64,000 bases of DNA from CAWAYR01 sp050250875 (GTDB lineage Bacteria; Acidobacteriota; Vicinamibacteria; Vicinamibacterales; UBA2999): positions 1,674,001 through 1,738,000 of the forward strand of contig JBFWNV010000001.1 in the NCBI GenBank assembly GCA_050250875.1. The letters run 5' to 3'. Shown piece after piece: positions 27,095-35,321 of the stretch. The position numbers and the translations under genes were made by a program. Under the pieces are notes generated by a model that saw only the letters and a program-made list of their open reading frames with translations, did not search any database and was not told where the DNA came from. Each line of letters starts with the position of its first letter. The first letter of the stretch is position 1.

Positions 27095-28387
27095 ATGATG
27101 CGCAGACACACGCTTGCGGTTTCGGCGGCCCTCGCGGCCGCGACGTTCTCGATGGGCGCACAGCAACCCGCCCCCGCGCCCGGCGGGCCGCCACCAACGC
27201 CGCGCCAGTTCGTCGTGCCCGGCGGCGGGCCCGAGGACGGCCTGAATGTCCGTCCGCCCAACGGCCAGGGCCAGAAGCCGGCGTTCGAGGGCCAGACCCG
27301 GGCGCCCGAGCAGAAGCTCGGCGTCCGCTTCGACGTCGTGACGGTGACCGAGGGGCTCGCCAACCCGTGGGGCCTGGCGTTCCTGCCCGACGGCAAGATG
27401 CTGGTCACCGAACGCCCCGGCCGGCTGCGCGTCGTCAGCGCCGACGGCGCCACCGTGTCTCCGCCGGTGGCCGGCCTGCCGCCGGTGGACGCACGCGGCC
27501 AGGGCGGACTGCTCGACGTGGCGCTGGACCCGGCGTTCCAGAAGAACCGGCTGATCTACTGGAGCTACGCCGAGCCGGGGCAGGGCGCGAACAACACGGC
27601 GGTGGCGCGCGGCCGGTTCGTGGACGGCGCGACGCCCACCGTGGAGAGCGTGCAGGTCATCTTTCACCAGGCGCCGTCGCTGCAGTCGAATCTCCACTTC
27701 GGCGGCCGGCTGATCTTCGCGCGCGACGGCACGCTGTTCGTCACGCTCGGCGATCGCTCGATCACCGCCGGCCGCATGCAGGCGCAGCGCCTCGACGGCC
27801 TGCTCGGCAAGATCGTCCGCCTCAACGCCGACGGCAGCATACCCAAGGACAACCCATTCGTCGGCAAGGAGGGCGTGCGGCCCGAGATCTGGTCGCTCGG
27901 CCACCGCAACATCCAGTCGGCGGCGCTGCACCCCTCCACCGGCGAGCTGTGGGAGGTGGAGCACGGCACCCGCGGCGGCGACGAGTTGAACGTGTCGCGC
28001 AAGGGGCAGGACTACGGCTGGCCGACCATCGCCTACGGCATCGAGTACCAGGGCGGGCCGATCACCGGCGGCATCCAGCAGCAGGCGGGCATGCAGCAGC
28101 CCGTCTACTACTGGGATCCGGTGATCGCGCCGAGCGGCATGCTGTTCTACACCGGCAAGACGTTCCCGGCCTGGCAGAACTCGCTCTTCATCGGCGGCCT
28201 CGGCAGCACCAACCTGGTGCGCCTGTCGCTGACGGGCGATCGCGTCGTCGGTGAAGAGCGGCTGCTGCAGGACCTGCAGCCCCAGCGCGAACGCATCCGC
28301 GACGTGCGCCAGGGGCCCGACGGGGCGATCTACCTGCTCACCGACAGCCCGAAGGGCCGCATCCTCAAGCTGGTGCCCAATGCGTAG
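27095..28387 (+). CDS. PQQ-dependent sugar dehydrogenase (soluble GDH-B/YliI type), secreted
   Basis: The product is 430 residues from ATG 27095. A signal peptide (to about 22) and Pro-rich linker precede a six-bladed propeller: LANPWGLAFLPDGKMLVTERPGRLRVV, GGLLDVALDPAFQKNRLIYWSY, LHFGGRLIFARDGTLFVTLGDR, WSLGHRNIQSAALHPSTGELWEVEHGTRGGDELN and DYGWPTIAYG. Family members oxidise aldose sugars in the periplasm with PQQ. No pqq genes lie in the window. Its 3' end overlaps the convergent USP gene by 58 bases. Confidence 0.88.
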   Translation: MMRRHTLAVSAALAAATFSMGAQQPAPAPGGPPPTPRQFVVPGGGPEDGLNVRPPNGQGQKPAFEGQTRAPEQKLGVRFDVVTVTEGLANPWGLAFLPDGKMLVTERPGRLRVVSADGATVSPPVAGLPPVDARGQGGLLDVALDPAFQKNRLIYWSYAEPGQGANNTAVARGRFVDGATPTVESVQVIFHQAPSLQSNLHFGGRLIFARDGTLFVTLGDRSITAGRMQAQRLDGLLGKIVRLNADGSIPKDNPFVGKEGVRPEIWSLGHRNIQSAALHPSTGELWEVEHGTRGGDELNVSRKGQDYGWPTIAYGIEYQGGPITGGIQQQAGMQQPVYYWDPVIAPSGMLFYTGKTFPAWQNSLFIGGLGSTNLVRLSLTGDRVVGEERLLQDLQPQRERIRDVRQGPDGAIYLLTDSPKGRILKLVPNA

Positions 28388-29274
28388 TCGCTCGTCCACG
28401 CCCGGTGGGCGTGTGGTCCGGCGATGACGACCGGGCACGGCGCCCGCCGGAGATGGGCCGCCAGCCGCCACGGTCCCGCGGCGTCGCCGGCCGGCGCGCA
28501 CAGCAGGTCGGCGCGCGTCGCCTCGAGCAGCTGGCGCAGGGTCGAAGCCCGCGGCCCCGTGCCGATGGCGATCTCGACCGGGTCGTCGCCCATCAGCTGC
28601 TGCAGCTGTGCGCGGGCCACCTCGGGGTGGAGCGGACGCGTCGCCGTGAGACCGTCGGCGATGGTGCCGTCGTCGATCGGCGGGACGACGTGCACCACGA
28701 TCAGGCGCGCGCCCAGCCGCGCCGCCAGCTGGCGCGCGAACGGCAGGTGCCGGTCGCCGCGGGCCTCGAGTGTCACCTCGCAGGCCAACCGCCTGATGAC
28801 CGTGGCGCGGTCGGCCGATGCGGCGTCGCCCATCGTCCAGAGCGGCACGTCGCCCGTGCCGACGAGCGCCGTCCGGCGCGACCGGCGCCAGAGGTGTGTC
28901 GCCGGCGCCGCCGGCGCCATCACCAGGTGGTACTCCGCCTCGGCGGACACCCGGCGGATCGCCGCCGCCACGTCGGCGTCCACCACGATGCGCCGCCGCA
29001 CCGGCACGTCGTAGACGTCGGCGAGCATGCCGCGCATCCTCGGCTCGGCCTCCGCCGCCGCGCCGGCGGAGGCGGCGACGTGCACGACGTCGACGACGAG
29101 CGGGCCGGTGCGCGCCAGATGGCGAAGCATCGCCATGGCCGCCGGCGGCGGGTCGGCCAGATCGGTGGCGAACAGCACCCGGCGGCCGGGCGCCGGCGCG
29201 GCCGCCGCGGGGCGCGGCCGCCGCGGCGCGAGGAGCAGGCCCGTTGCGGTGTAGGCGAGCGTGGTCGGAATCAT
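28330..29274 (-). CDS. Tandem universal-stress-type protein
   Basis: The product is 314 residues. Two Usp-like halves are suggested by RRVLFATDLADPPPAAMAML and VTLEARGDRHLPFARQLAARLGARLIVVHVVP, with a second half ending ADLLCAPAGDAAGPWRLAAHLRRAPCPVVIAG. The glycine-rich ATP loop (GxxGxxxR) is not well conserved in either half. Convergent with the sugar dehydrogenase gene, with 58 overlapping bases encoding the last 19 residues. Confidence 0.65.
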   Translation of the reverse strand: MIPTTLAYTATGLLLAPRRPRPAAAAPAPGRRVLFATDLADPPPAAMAMLRHLARTGPLVVDVVHVAASAGAAAEAEPRMRGMLADVYDVPVRRRIVVDADVAAAIRRVSAEAEYHLVMAPAAPATHLWRRSRRTALVGTGDVPLWTMGDAASADRATVIRRLACEVTLEARGDRHLPFARQLAARLGARLIVVHVVPPIDDGTIADGLTATRPLHPEVARAQLQQLMGDDPVEIAIGTGPRASTLRQLLEATRADLLCAPAGDAAGPWRLAAHLRRAPCPVVIAGPHAHRAWTSDYALGTSLRMRPFGLSVSR

Positions 29275-29364
29275 GCCGGCCAGAGAGCAAAATCGCCGCC
29301 GCCCGGATCTGCGGCCGATCGGCCGGCGAGCTCTCGGCCCTGGTTTCAGAATGAAATCATCGTT

Positions 29365-31065
29365 TCACGGTGAAACGCGCCGACGCGGCCGCTCGGGGAC
29401 CAGCCCGTACTGCCGCATCCGCCGCCACAGGGTGGGGGTGCTGATGTGCAGCGCCGCCGCCGCCTGGCGGCGGTTGCCGCCGAACCTGGCCAACGCCCGT
29501 TCGATGGTCGCCCGCTCGTGCTGGCGGAGGTCGAGCGAGTCGCCGGCCGATGCGGCGGGGGCGCCGCCCGCCACTTCCGGCGGCAGGTCCTGCAGCCGCA
29601 CCCGCCGTCCGGCCAGGATGACCGCCCGCTCGATCGCATGCTGGAGCTCGCGGACGTTGCCCGGCCAGGCGTAATCCATCAGCGCCGTCATCGCGTCGGC
29701 GGTGATGGCCGGCGTGCTCTTCTTCAGGCGCGCGGCGGTGCGGGCGACGAAGGTCTGGGCGAGGACCGGGATGTCCTCGCGCCGATCGCGCAGCGGCGGT
29801 ACGACGATCACGAATCCGCCGAGCCGGAAGAAGAGATCTTCGCGGAAGCGGCCGGCTTCGACGGCCGCGCGCAGATCGCGGTTGGTCGCGGCGACGACGC
29901 GGGTGTCCACCCGGATGGTGCGGTCGCCGCCGACGCGGCGGATTTCACGCTCCTGCAGCGCCCGCAGCAGCTTGGCCTGCAGTATCGGCGCCATCTCGCC
30001 GACCTCGTCGAGGAAGAGCGTGCCGCCGCTGGCCACCTCGAACAGCCCGGCCTTGTCGCGCACCGCGCCGGTGAAGGCGCCGCGGACGTGGCCGAACAGC
30101 TCCGACTCGAGCAGCGTCTCGGTGAGCGCGGCGCAGTTGATGCTGACGAAGGGCCCGCCGGCGCGCGGGCTCTGCTCGTGGATGAGCCGCACCACGAACT
30201 CCTTGCCGGTGCCGCTCTCGCCCTGCACCAGCACGGTGGTGTCGAGCGGCGCCACGCGCGCCGCCAGCTCCAGCACCGCCTGCATCGTCTCGCCCGAGGC
30301 GACGAACTGGTTCGAGGCGGCGTGGCGGCGGGTGCGCTCGCGCAGCAGGTCGAGCTCACGCTCGCGCCGCTCGATCAGCCGCTCGCGCCGATCGAGCTCC
30401 TTGACCTTCCTGCCGACCACGTCGCGCAGCCGCTCCACTTCCTGCCCCAGGCTGGCGGCCTGGAAGTCGGCTCGAATCTCGGGCAGCTCGTCGGCCCAGC
30501 TGTCGGCGTCGCGGCCGATCGCCGTGCAGTGGCGGGCGCCCTGGCCCGTGCACGATTCCTCGCGGAAGTAGACCTCGCGGCCGAGCAGCGCGCTGACGAA
30601 CCCGCTCCAGTAGCCGACCAGCGACCAGCAGACCGGGGCCGGACTCGGTCCGTAGTGGTGCCGGTGCTGTTCCGACTCGTAGGAGTCGTGCCAGGCCAGG
30701 TCGAGGGTGAACCGGCCCGACCCGGTGTCGTGGCGCACCCGCCGGACCACGACCCGGACGATGCCCTCCAGGGTGTGCAGGCGGGCCCCGGCGTGCAGCC
30801 CGTCGAGCGGGCTGTCCCAGGAGGAGCGGGCGCGCAGGTTGACGGCGTCGTGGTAGCCGTCGGCGAAGCCGAAGCGCAGCAGCAGCCGTCGAGCGGTGAC
30901 CAGGCCGAGCGTGTCCACCAGCTCCTTGCGCAGCAGGCCCATGGCCGCGGCGCTGAGGATCACCACCCGCTGATCCTGCAGGCGGATGACGCCCTCGTCG
31001 GGCCGGAAGTCGAGCAGTTCGGCGAGCTGCAGATCGCGCCGGCCGGGTCGCGGCGGACGCTTCAC
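29365..31065 (-). CDS. Sigma54-dependent activator with XylR_N/V4R sensor domain
   Basis: The product is 566 residues from GTG 31065, overlapping the upstream stop (GTGA). Residues about 15-115 are XylR_N-like and about 120-190 a V4R domain with Cys146, Cys172 and Cys180 (CTGQGARHC). A charged coiled coil (205-245) leads into the AAA+ domain: Walker A GESGTGKE (282-289), GAFTGA (329-334), Walker B TLFLDEVGEM (349-358). A Fis-type helix-turn-helix closes the protein. It binds enhancers and opens sigma54 promoters when the sensor is relieved. Coupling to a persulfide dioxygenase gene suggests a sulfur signal, though relatives (XylR, DmpR) sense aromatics. Confidence 0.88.
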   Translation of the reverse strand: MKRPPRPGRRDLQLAELLDFRPDEGVIRLQDQRVVILSAAAMGLLRKELVDTLGLVTARRLLLRFGFADGYHDAVNLRARSSWDSPLDGLHAGARLHTLEGIVRVVVRRVRHDTGSGRFTLDLAWHDSYESEQHRHHYGPSPAPVCWSLVGYWSGFVSALLGREVYFREESCTGQGARHCTAIGRDADSWADELPEIRADFQAASLGQEVERLRDVVGRKVKELDRRERLIERRERELDLLRERTRRHAASNQFVASGETMQAVLELAARVAPLDTTVLVQGESGTGKEFVVRLIHEQSPRAGGPFVSINCAALTETLLESELFGHVRGAFTGAVRDKAGLFEVASGGTLFLDEVGEMAPILQAKLLRALQEREIRRVGGDRTIRVDTRVVAATNRDLRAAVEAGRFREDLFFRLGGFVIVVPPLRDRREDIPVLAQTFVARTAARLKKSTPAITADAMTALMDYAWPGNVRELQHAIERAVILAGRRVRLQDLPPEVAGGAPAASAGDSLDLRQHERATIERALARFGGNRRQAAAALHISTPTLWRRMRQYGLVPERPRRRVSP

Positions 31066-32474
31066 GCGCCGGCGGCCACCGGCAGTCCCGCGGCCTCCCA
31101 CGCCGCGATGCCGCCGGCCAGCTCGCTCACGTCGGCGAAGCCGGCCCGCTGCAGCACGCTGGCGGCGATCGACGACCGGTAGCCACCCGCGCAGTAGACG
31201 AGGAGCGGACGGCCGGTGGGCAGTTCGCGCAGCTGCTGGGGCAGCCGGCTCAGCGGCATGCCGACGCTGCCGGCAATGGCCTTGGACTGGCGCTCCTGCG
31301 GGGTGCGCACGTCGACGACGACGGGAGTCTTTTCGGCCCGCAGCCGCTCGGCGGCCACGGCCGGGCTCACCCGCTCGGTCGACGCGCGCAGGTCGGGACG
31401 CGTCTCCAGGCTCTGGACGTCGGCCAGGTAGCCGGCGACCTTGTCGAAGCCGATGCGGCCGAGCCGCATCGCCGATTCCTGCTCGCGCCCCGCCTCGGCG
31501 ATGATGACGATCGGCTTCTGCGGGTCGAGAATCGAGCCGGCCCACGTGGCGTACTGCCCGCCCAGTCCGATGTTGTGGCTGCCGGAGAGGTGGGCGGCGG
31601 CGAACTCCGCGGGCTCGCGGGTGTCGAGCACCTGCGCGCCGTCGCGCTGCCGGGCCAGCACCTCGTCGAGGGTCAGCGGCTTCAGGCCCTCGGCCAGCGA
31701 CCGGTCGAGCGTCTGGCGCTCCTTGGCGTTCAGCACCGCGTCGTAGACGAAATACGCCGGGGCGTCGGGCTGATCGGCGGTGACCAGGTCCACGAACGCC
31801 TCGCGGCTCATCGGCTGCAGCGCGTAGTTGGCCGTGCGTTGTTCGCCGATGGTCGTGAACGTCTCCTGGCCGAGGGCCTTGCCGCACAGCGATCCGGCGC
31901 CGTGCGCCGGATAGACCAGCGTGCCGTCGGGCAGCTGCAGGAGCTTCTGCTGCAGCGAGTCGTAGAGCAGGTTGCCGAGCTGCGCCGCCGACCAGCCGAG
32001 CGAGGCGCGCAGGTCGGGCCGGCCGACGTCGCCGACGAAGAGCGTGTCGCCGGTGAGCACGGCGTAGGGCGTGGTGGCGCTGCGATCGGGGTCGAAGACC
32101 AGCAGCGAGATCGATTCCGGCGTGTGGCCGGGCGTCTCGAGCGCGGTGATCCGCACCCGGCCGATCTCCAGCGTGTCGCCGTCGGCGAGCGGCCGGAACG
32201 CGTACTCGGCGCTGGCCTTGGCGCCCAGGCAGATGGTCGCCCCGGTGCGGTCGCGTAACTCGAGGTGGCCGGCCAGGAAATCGGCGTGCAGGTGGGTGAG
32301 CACGACGTGGGTGATGCGCAGCCCGTGTTCCCGGGCGAACGCGAGGTACTGCTCGACGTCGCGTTGCGGATCGACGACCACCGCTTCACCCGCGGCCGTG
32401 TCGCCGATGACGTAGGAGGCGTGGGCGAGACAGTTCAGATAGAACTGCTGGAAGACCATCGGCGACGGAGCCAT
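31062..32474 (-). CDS. Persulfide dioxygenase-type MBL hydrolase fused to two rhodanese domains
   Basis: The product is 470 residues. Metallo-beta-lactamase domain (1-245) with THLHADFLAGH (60-70), GHTPESIS, GDTLFVGDVGRPDL and YPAHGAGSLCGK, the ETHE1-like persulfide dioxygenase pattern. Rhodanese 1 (about 265-360) lacks the catalytic Cys (IIAEAGREQES). Rhodanese 2 (about 370-465) keeps it in YCAGGYRSS. It probably oxidises glutathione persulfide to sulfite and moves sulfane sulfur. A TATAAC box ends 6 bases before ATG 32474, so the mRNA may be leaderless. The following gene is its likely regulator. Confidence 0.88.
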   Translation of the reverse strand: MAPSPMVFQQFYLNCLAHASYVIGDTAAGEAVVVDPQRDVEQYLAFAREHGLRITHVVLTHLHADFLAGHLELRDRTGATICLGAKASAEYAFRPLADGDTLEIGRVRITALETPGHTPESISLLVFDPDRSATTPYAVLTGDTLFVGDVGRPDLRASLGWSAAQLGNLLYDSLQQKLLQLPDGTLVYPAHGAGSLCGKALGQETFTTIGEQRTANYALQPMSREAFVDLVTADQPDAPAYFVYDAVLNAKERQTLDRSLAEGLKPLTLDEVLARQRDGAQVLDTREPAEFAAAHLSGSHNIGLGGQYATWAGSILDPQKPIVIIAEAGREQESAMRLGRIGFDKVAGYLADVQSLETRPDLRASTERVSPAVAAERLRAEKTPVVVDVRTPQERQSKAIAGSVGMPLSRLPQQLRELPTGRPLLVYCAGGYRSSIAASVLQRAGFADVSELAGGIAAWEAAGLPVAAGA

Positions 32475-32480
32475 GCCTCA

Positions 32481-32486
32481 GTTATA
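32481..32486 (-). promoter_or_regulatory. -10 box of a possible leaderless promoter for the persulfide dioxygenase operon
   Basis: TATAAC on the minus strand ends 6 bases before ATG 32474, the spacing expected if transcription starts at the A of the start codon. No -35 hexamer is apparent. It is a housekeeping-type element, so a sigma54 promoter would have to lie elsewhere. Confidence 0.4.
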
Positions 32487-32534
32487 CCGCCCCGGGGCCC
32501 TCGCCGCGTAGTGGCCGCCCATGGAGCGGCCGTG

Positions 32535-33692
32535 CTACGCCGGCTCGACCGGCATCCAGACCCCGCCGCCGGCGTGGCTGCGCAGCACCGCGTCGACCAC
32601 GCACGCCGAGGCGACGCCGTCGTCGAAGGTGGCCATCGCCGCACGGCGGCTCGTGGCGCCGCCCGGATCGGCGATCGCCGAGTAGATGTCGCGCACGACG
32701 TTGGCGAAGGCGTCGGCCCAGCCTTCCTGGTGGCCGCCCGGCAGCCGCATGTAGCGGCGGCCGTCGGGCCAGGCCAGTGCCGGATCCTTGGCCAGCACCC
32801 GGTTGGCCTCGTGCCGCGCCCCGATCCACAACTCGTTCTGGCGCTCCTGGGCCCAGCGCAGCGAGGCCTGCCGGCCGCACACTTCGATCCAGCAGTCGTT
32901 CTTGTGCCCGGCGCATACCTGGCCGACCGTGACGACGCCGGTGGCCCCGCCCGAGAAGCGCAGCAGCACGGTGCCGAGGTCTTCGCTGGTGACGTCCACC
33001 CGCGTGCCGGTCCCCGCTCCGGCGGCGAACGCCTGACCGGTCTGACCGGGCTTCACCCGCGAGGCGACCACGGTCGAGAGACTGGCGAGCACCGCCTCGA
33101 GGCGCTGCCCGGTGACGTGCTGCGCCAGGTCGCACCAGTGGGATCCGATGTCGGCCATCGCCGAACTCTGGCCCTGGGAGGGGTCGAGCCGCCACGAGTA
33201 GTCGGTGTCCTCGAGCAGCCAGTCCTGCAGGTAGGCGCCGTGCACGAGATGCACCGGGCCGGCTTCGCCCGCCGCCACCATCGCCCGTGCCTGCTGCACC
33301 AGCGGATTGCCGCGGTAGTTGAACGTGACCGCGTGGACCACGCCGGCGCGGACCGCCGCGTCGCGCAGCCGCCGCGCCTCGGCCGGGGTCGTCGCCAGCG
33401 GCTTGTCGCACACGACGTGCTTGCCGTGGGCCAGGGCGGCGTCGATCACGGCACCGTGCAGGGCGTTGGGCGTGGTGACGTGCACGACGTCCACGGCCGG
33501 ATCGGCGGCCAGCGCGGCGAAGTCGCCGTAGACCTTGGGCACGCCGAGCGCACGCGCCTTCTCGGCCGCCGACGCCTCGCTGGACGCCGCCACCGCCACC
33601 ACGTCCACGAATCCCAGCCGGCGCACCGCGTCGATGTGGTGCGCGCCGACGAATCCCGGGCCGACCAGGCCCATGCCGAGGCGGCGACTCAC
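32535..33692 (-). CDS. Gfo/Idh/MocA-family sugar oxidoreductase
   Basis: The product is 385 residues from GTG 33692, overlapping the preceding stop (GTGA). N-terminal Rossmann fold (MGLVGPGFVGAHHIDAVRR) and the catalytic Lys in HGKHVVCDKPLATTP. The C-terminal substrate domain has DIGSHWCDLAQHVTG and GQVCAGHKNDCWIEVCG. The family oxidises or reduces sugar hydroxyls with NAD(P), including 3-position oxidation/reduction of glycosides. It is the last gene of the GMC/isomerase cluster and is followed 60 bases later by the sulfur operon. Confidence 0.88.
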   Translation of the reverse strand: MSRRLGMGLVGPGFVGAHHIDAVRRLGFVDVVAVAASSEASAAEKARALGVPKVYGDFAALAADPAVDVVHVTTPNALHGAVIDAALAHGKHVVCDKPLATTPAEARRLRDAAVRAGVVHAVTFNYRGNPLVQQARAMVAAGEAGPVHLVHGAYLQDWLLEDTDYSWRLDPSQGQSSAMADIGSHWCDLAQHVTGQRLEAVLASLSTVVASRVKPGQTGQAFAAGAGTGTRVDVTSEDLGTVLLRFSGGATGVVTVGQVCAGHKNDCWIEVCGRQASLRWAQERQNELWIGARHEANRVLAKDPALAWPDGRRYMRLPGGHQEGWADAFANVVRDIYSAIADPGGATSRRAAMATFDDGVASACVVDAVLRSHAGGGVWMPVEPA

Positions 33693-34606
33693 GCGGTCAA
33701 CGCCCGCTTGGCGAACTCGAGGCAGGCGGTCACCTCGGCGACCGGCCCGCGCGTGCCCGGGTACTCGTACGCGACGTAAGCGCGCACCGGCGACTTCTTC
33801 TGCTTCAGCCACGCCAGGGTCTGGCGGATCGGCGTGTCGCCGGTGCCCCACGGCACGTTGTCGCCCTGGCTCTTCCTGCGGTCCTTCAGGTGCAGGTTGG
33901 TGATCCGGTCGTGGTGCTGTTCGAGGAACGCCAGGGCGTCGAAGTTGGCGGCGGTGAAGTGGCCGATGTCGAGGTTGACGCGGAAGAACGGCGACATGTC
34001 GAGGGCGGTGGTGAAGCTCTTCGGCGTCGCGAACTCGTCCGGGTCGGTGAGGTTCGAGTGGTTGTGCATCGCCACCGGCACCTTGTGCTTCGCCGCGAAC
34101 GGCACCAGCCGCCTGGCCACCGAGAGGGTCGTCGAGGCGGTGATCACCTCGGCGCCTAGCGCCTTGGCCGCCGCGAAGCCGTGGTCGATCTCGGCGTCGG
34201 TGAAGCTGTCGTTGAAGCTCAGGTTGTAGGCGTAGACCGTCATGCCGGCGTCGGCGAAGCGCTTGCGGACGCCCTCGTAGTAGGACGGACCCGTGGCGAG
34301 CCGCCAGGCGCGCATCGCCTCGCGGGCCTTGGCCCGATCGGGCGCCGGCGCGCCGCTGCCGGCCGGTGCCGACAGCTCGATCTGCGGCGACCACAGCTCG
34401 CACTCGTCCACGCCGCAGGCCTTCATCGAGCTGATAACGACGTTGAGCGCTTCGGGAGTGCCCTCATTCGTCAGATCGCGGAAGCTGTAGGTCTGCACGC
34501 CCAGGCGCACGCCGGCGACGGGTGCGGCTTCGGCCCAGCGGCCGGCGAGCGCGGGCAGGGCCATGCCGGCGAGCGCGGTCTGTGTGAAATGGCGTCTGGT
34601 GATCAC
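33689..34606 (-). CDS. Exported TIM-barrel sugar isomerase/epimerase
   Basis: The product is 305 residues from GTG 34606 with AGGGA 5 bases upstream. The N-terminus ITRRHFTQTALAGMALPALAG has a twin-arginine-like export motif. The xylose-isomerase-like barrel shows VQTYSFRDLTNEG, DECELWSPQIE, VPVAMHNHSN, VNLDIGHF and ITNLHLKDRRKSQGDN, with the usual Glu/Asp/His metal set. Related proteins isomerise or beta-eliminate 3-keto sugars. Sits between the GMC small subunit and the Gfo/Idh gene. Confidence 0.85.
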   Translation of the reverse strand: MITRRHFTQTALAGMALPALAGRWAEAAPVAGVRLGVQTYSFRDLTNEGTPEALNVVISSMKACGVDECELWSPQIELSAPAGSGAPAPDRAKAREAMRAWRLATGPSYYEGVRKRFADAGMTVYAYNLSFNDSFTDAEIDHGFAAAKALGAEVITASTTLSVARRLVPFAAKHKVPVAMHNHSNLTDPDEFATPKSFTTALDMSPFFRVNLDIGHFTAANFDALAFLEQHHDRITNLHLKDRRKSQGDNVPWGTGDTPIRQTLAWLKQKKSPVRAYVAYEYPGTRGPVAEVTACLEFAKRALTA

Positions 34607-34650
34607 GGATTCCCTGCCTCTTGCGCTACGGTCCAGCGGCGCGGCCGGCG

Positions 34651-35301
34651 TCAGGCGTGCGGCGCCCACGACCGATCGCCGGGCGCGTGCGGCGCGTTCG
34701 GATCGAATCGGCCGGGCGACTCGATGTAGCGCATCGCCTTCGTGTAGCCGATCTCCGAGGTGAAGTAGCCGAGCAACGCCAGCTCCTTCATCATCCGGAA
34801 GTAGTGCGGCGGCTCGACGTCGGCCGGCGGTGCGCCGGGCGCGGCCGGGTAACGTGTGCGGGCCGGTGGCGTCCGTTCCTCCATCGCCGTTCTCTGCTCG
34901 CGGTCGAGCGCCTCGAGCAGCGTGAGCCGCTGGGCCGGCGTGGCCTGCATGAACGACGTGGAGTGAGCCGCCCGACAGGCCTCGTCGAGCTTCGCCATGC
35001 CGTCGCGAAACACCTGCTGGTTCCGCTCGGTGTAGACGTCGGTGACCATCAGCGCCATGAAGGCGCCGGTCCTGGCCGCCTTGGCCCCCGGCGTGGACGT
35101 CTCGGGCAGGATGGTCTCGGCGATCTCGTCGAGCAGGGCGATGTCGGCGGCCGTGAAGGTGCCCACGCCCTGCGCCATCACCTGGTCGAGGGCCCGCGCC
35201 TCGAACGGGAACGCCTCCAGGTCGTCTCCGCCGACCAGCGCGAGTCCCCCCAGGAGGGCCGCGACGCGCTGCACGGCGTCGCGTCGTGTCATCGGATCCA
35301 T
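34651..35301 (-). CDS. Gluconate 2-dehydrogenase subunit 3-family protein
   Basis: The product is 216 residues from ATG 35301, preceded by GGGAGG at 5 bases. The N-terminus (MDPMTRRDAVQRVAALLGGLAL) has a twin-arginine-like signal. The domain is recognised from ADIALLDEIAETILPETSTPGAKAA and the C-terminal GYFTSEIGYTKAMRYIESPGRFD. These small subunits escort and anchor the GMC flavoprotein encoded 20 bases upstream, as in periplasmic gluconate and glucoside-3-dehydrogenase complexes. The cytochrome c subunit is not encoded here. Confidence 0.9.
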   Translation of the reverse strand: MDPMTRRDAVQRVAALLGGLALVGGDDLEAFPFEARALDQVMAQGVGTFTAADIALLDEIAETILPETSTPGAKAARTGAFMALMVTDVYTERNQQVFRDGMAKLDEACRAAHSTSFMQATPAQRLTLLEALDREQRTAMEERTPPARTRYPAAPGAPPADVEPPHYFRMMKELALLGYFTSEIGYTKAMRYIESPGRFDPNAPHAPGDRSWAPHA

Positions 35302-35321
35302 CGTCGCCTCCCGCCACGCAC

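Noticed and set aside
28330..28387. Mis-annotated end of the tandem USP gene because of overlap with the sugar dehydrogenase
   Set aside because: No earlier in-frame stop exists on the minus strand, and convergent 3' overlaps of this size occur; kept as overlapping genes.
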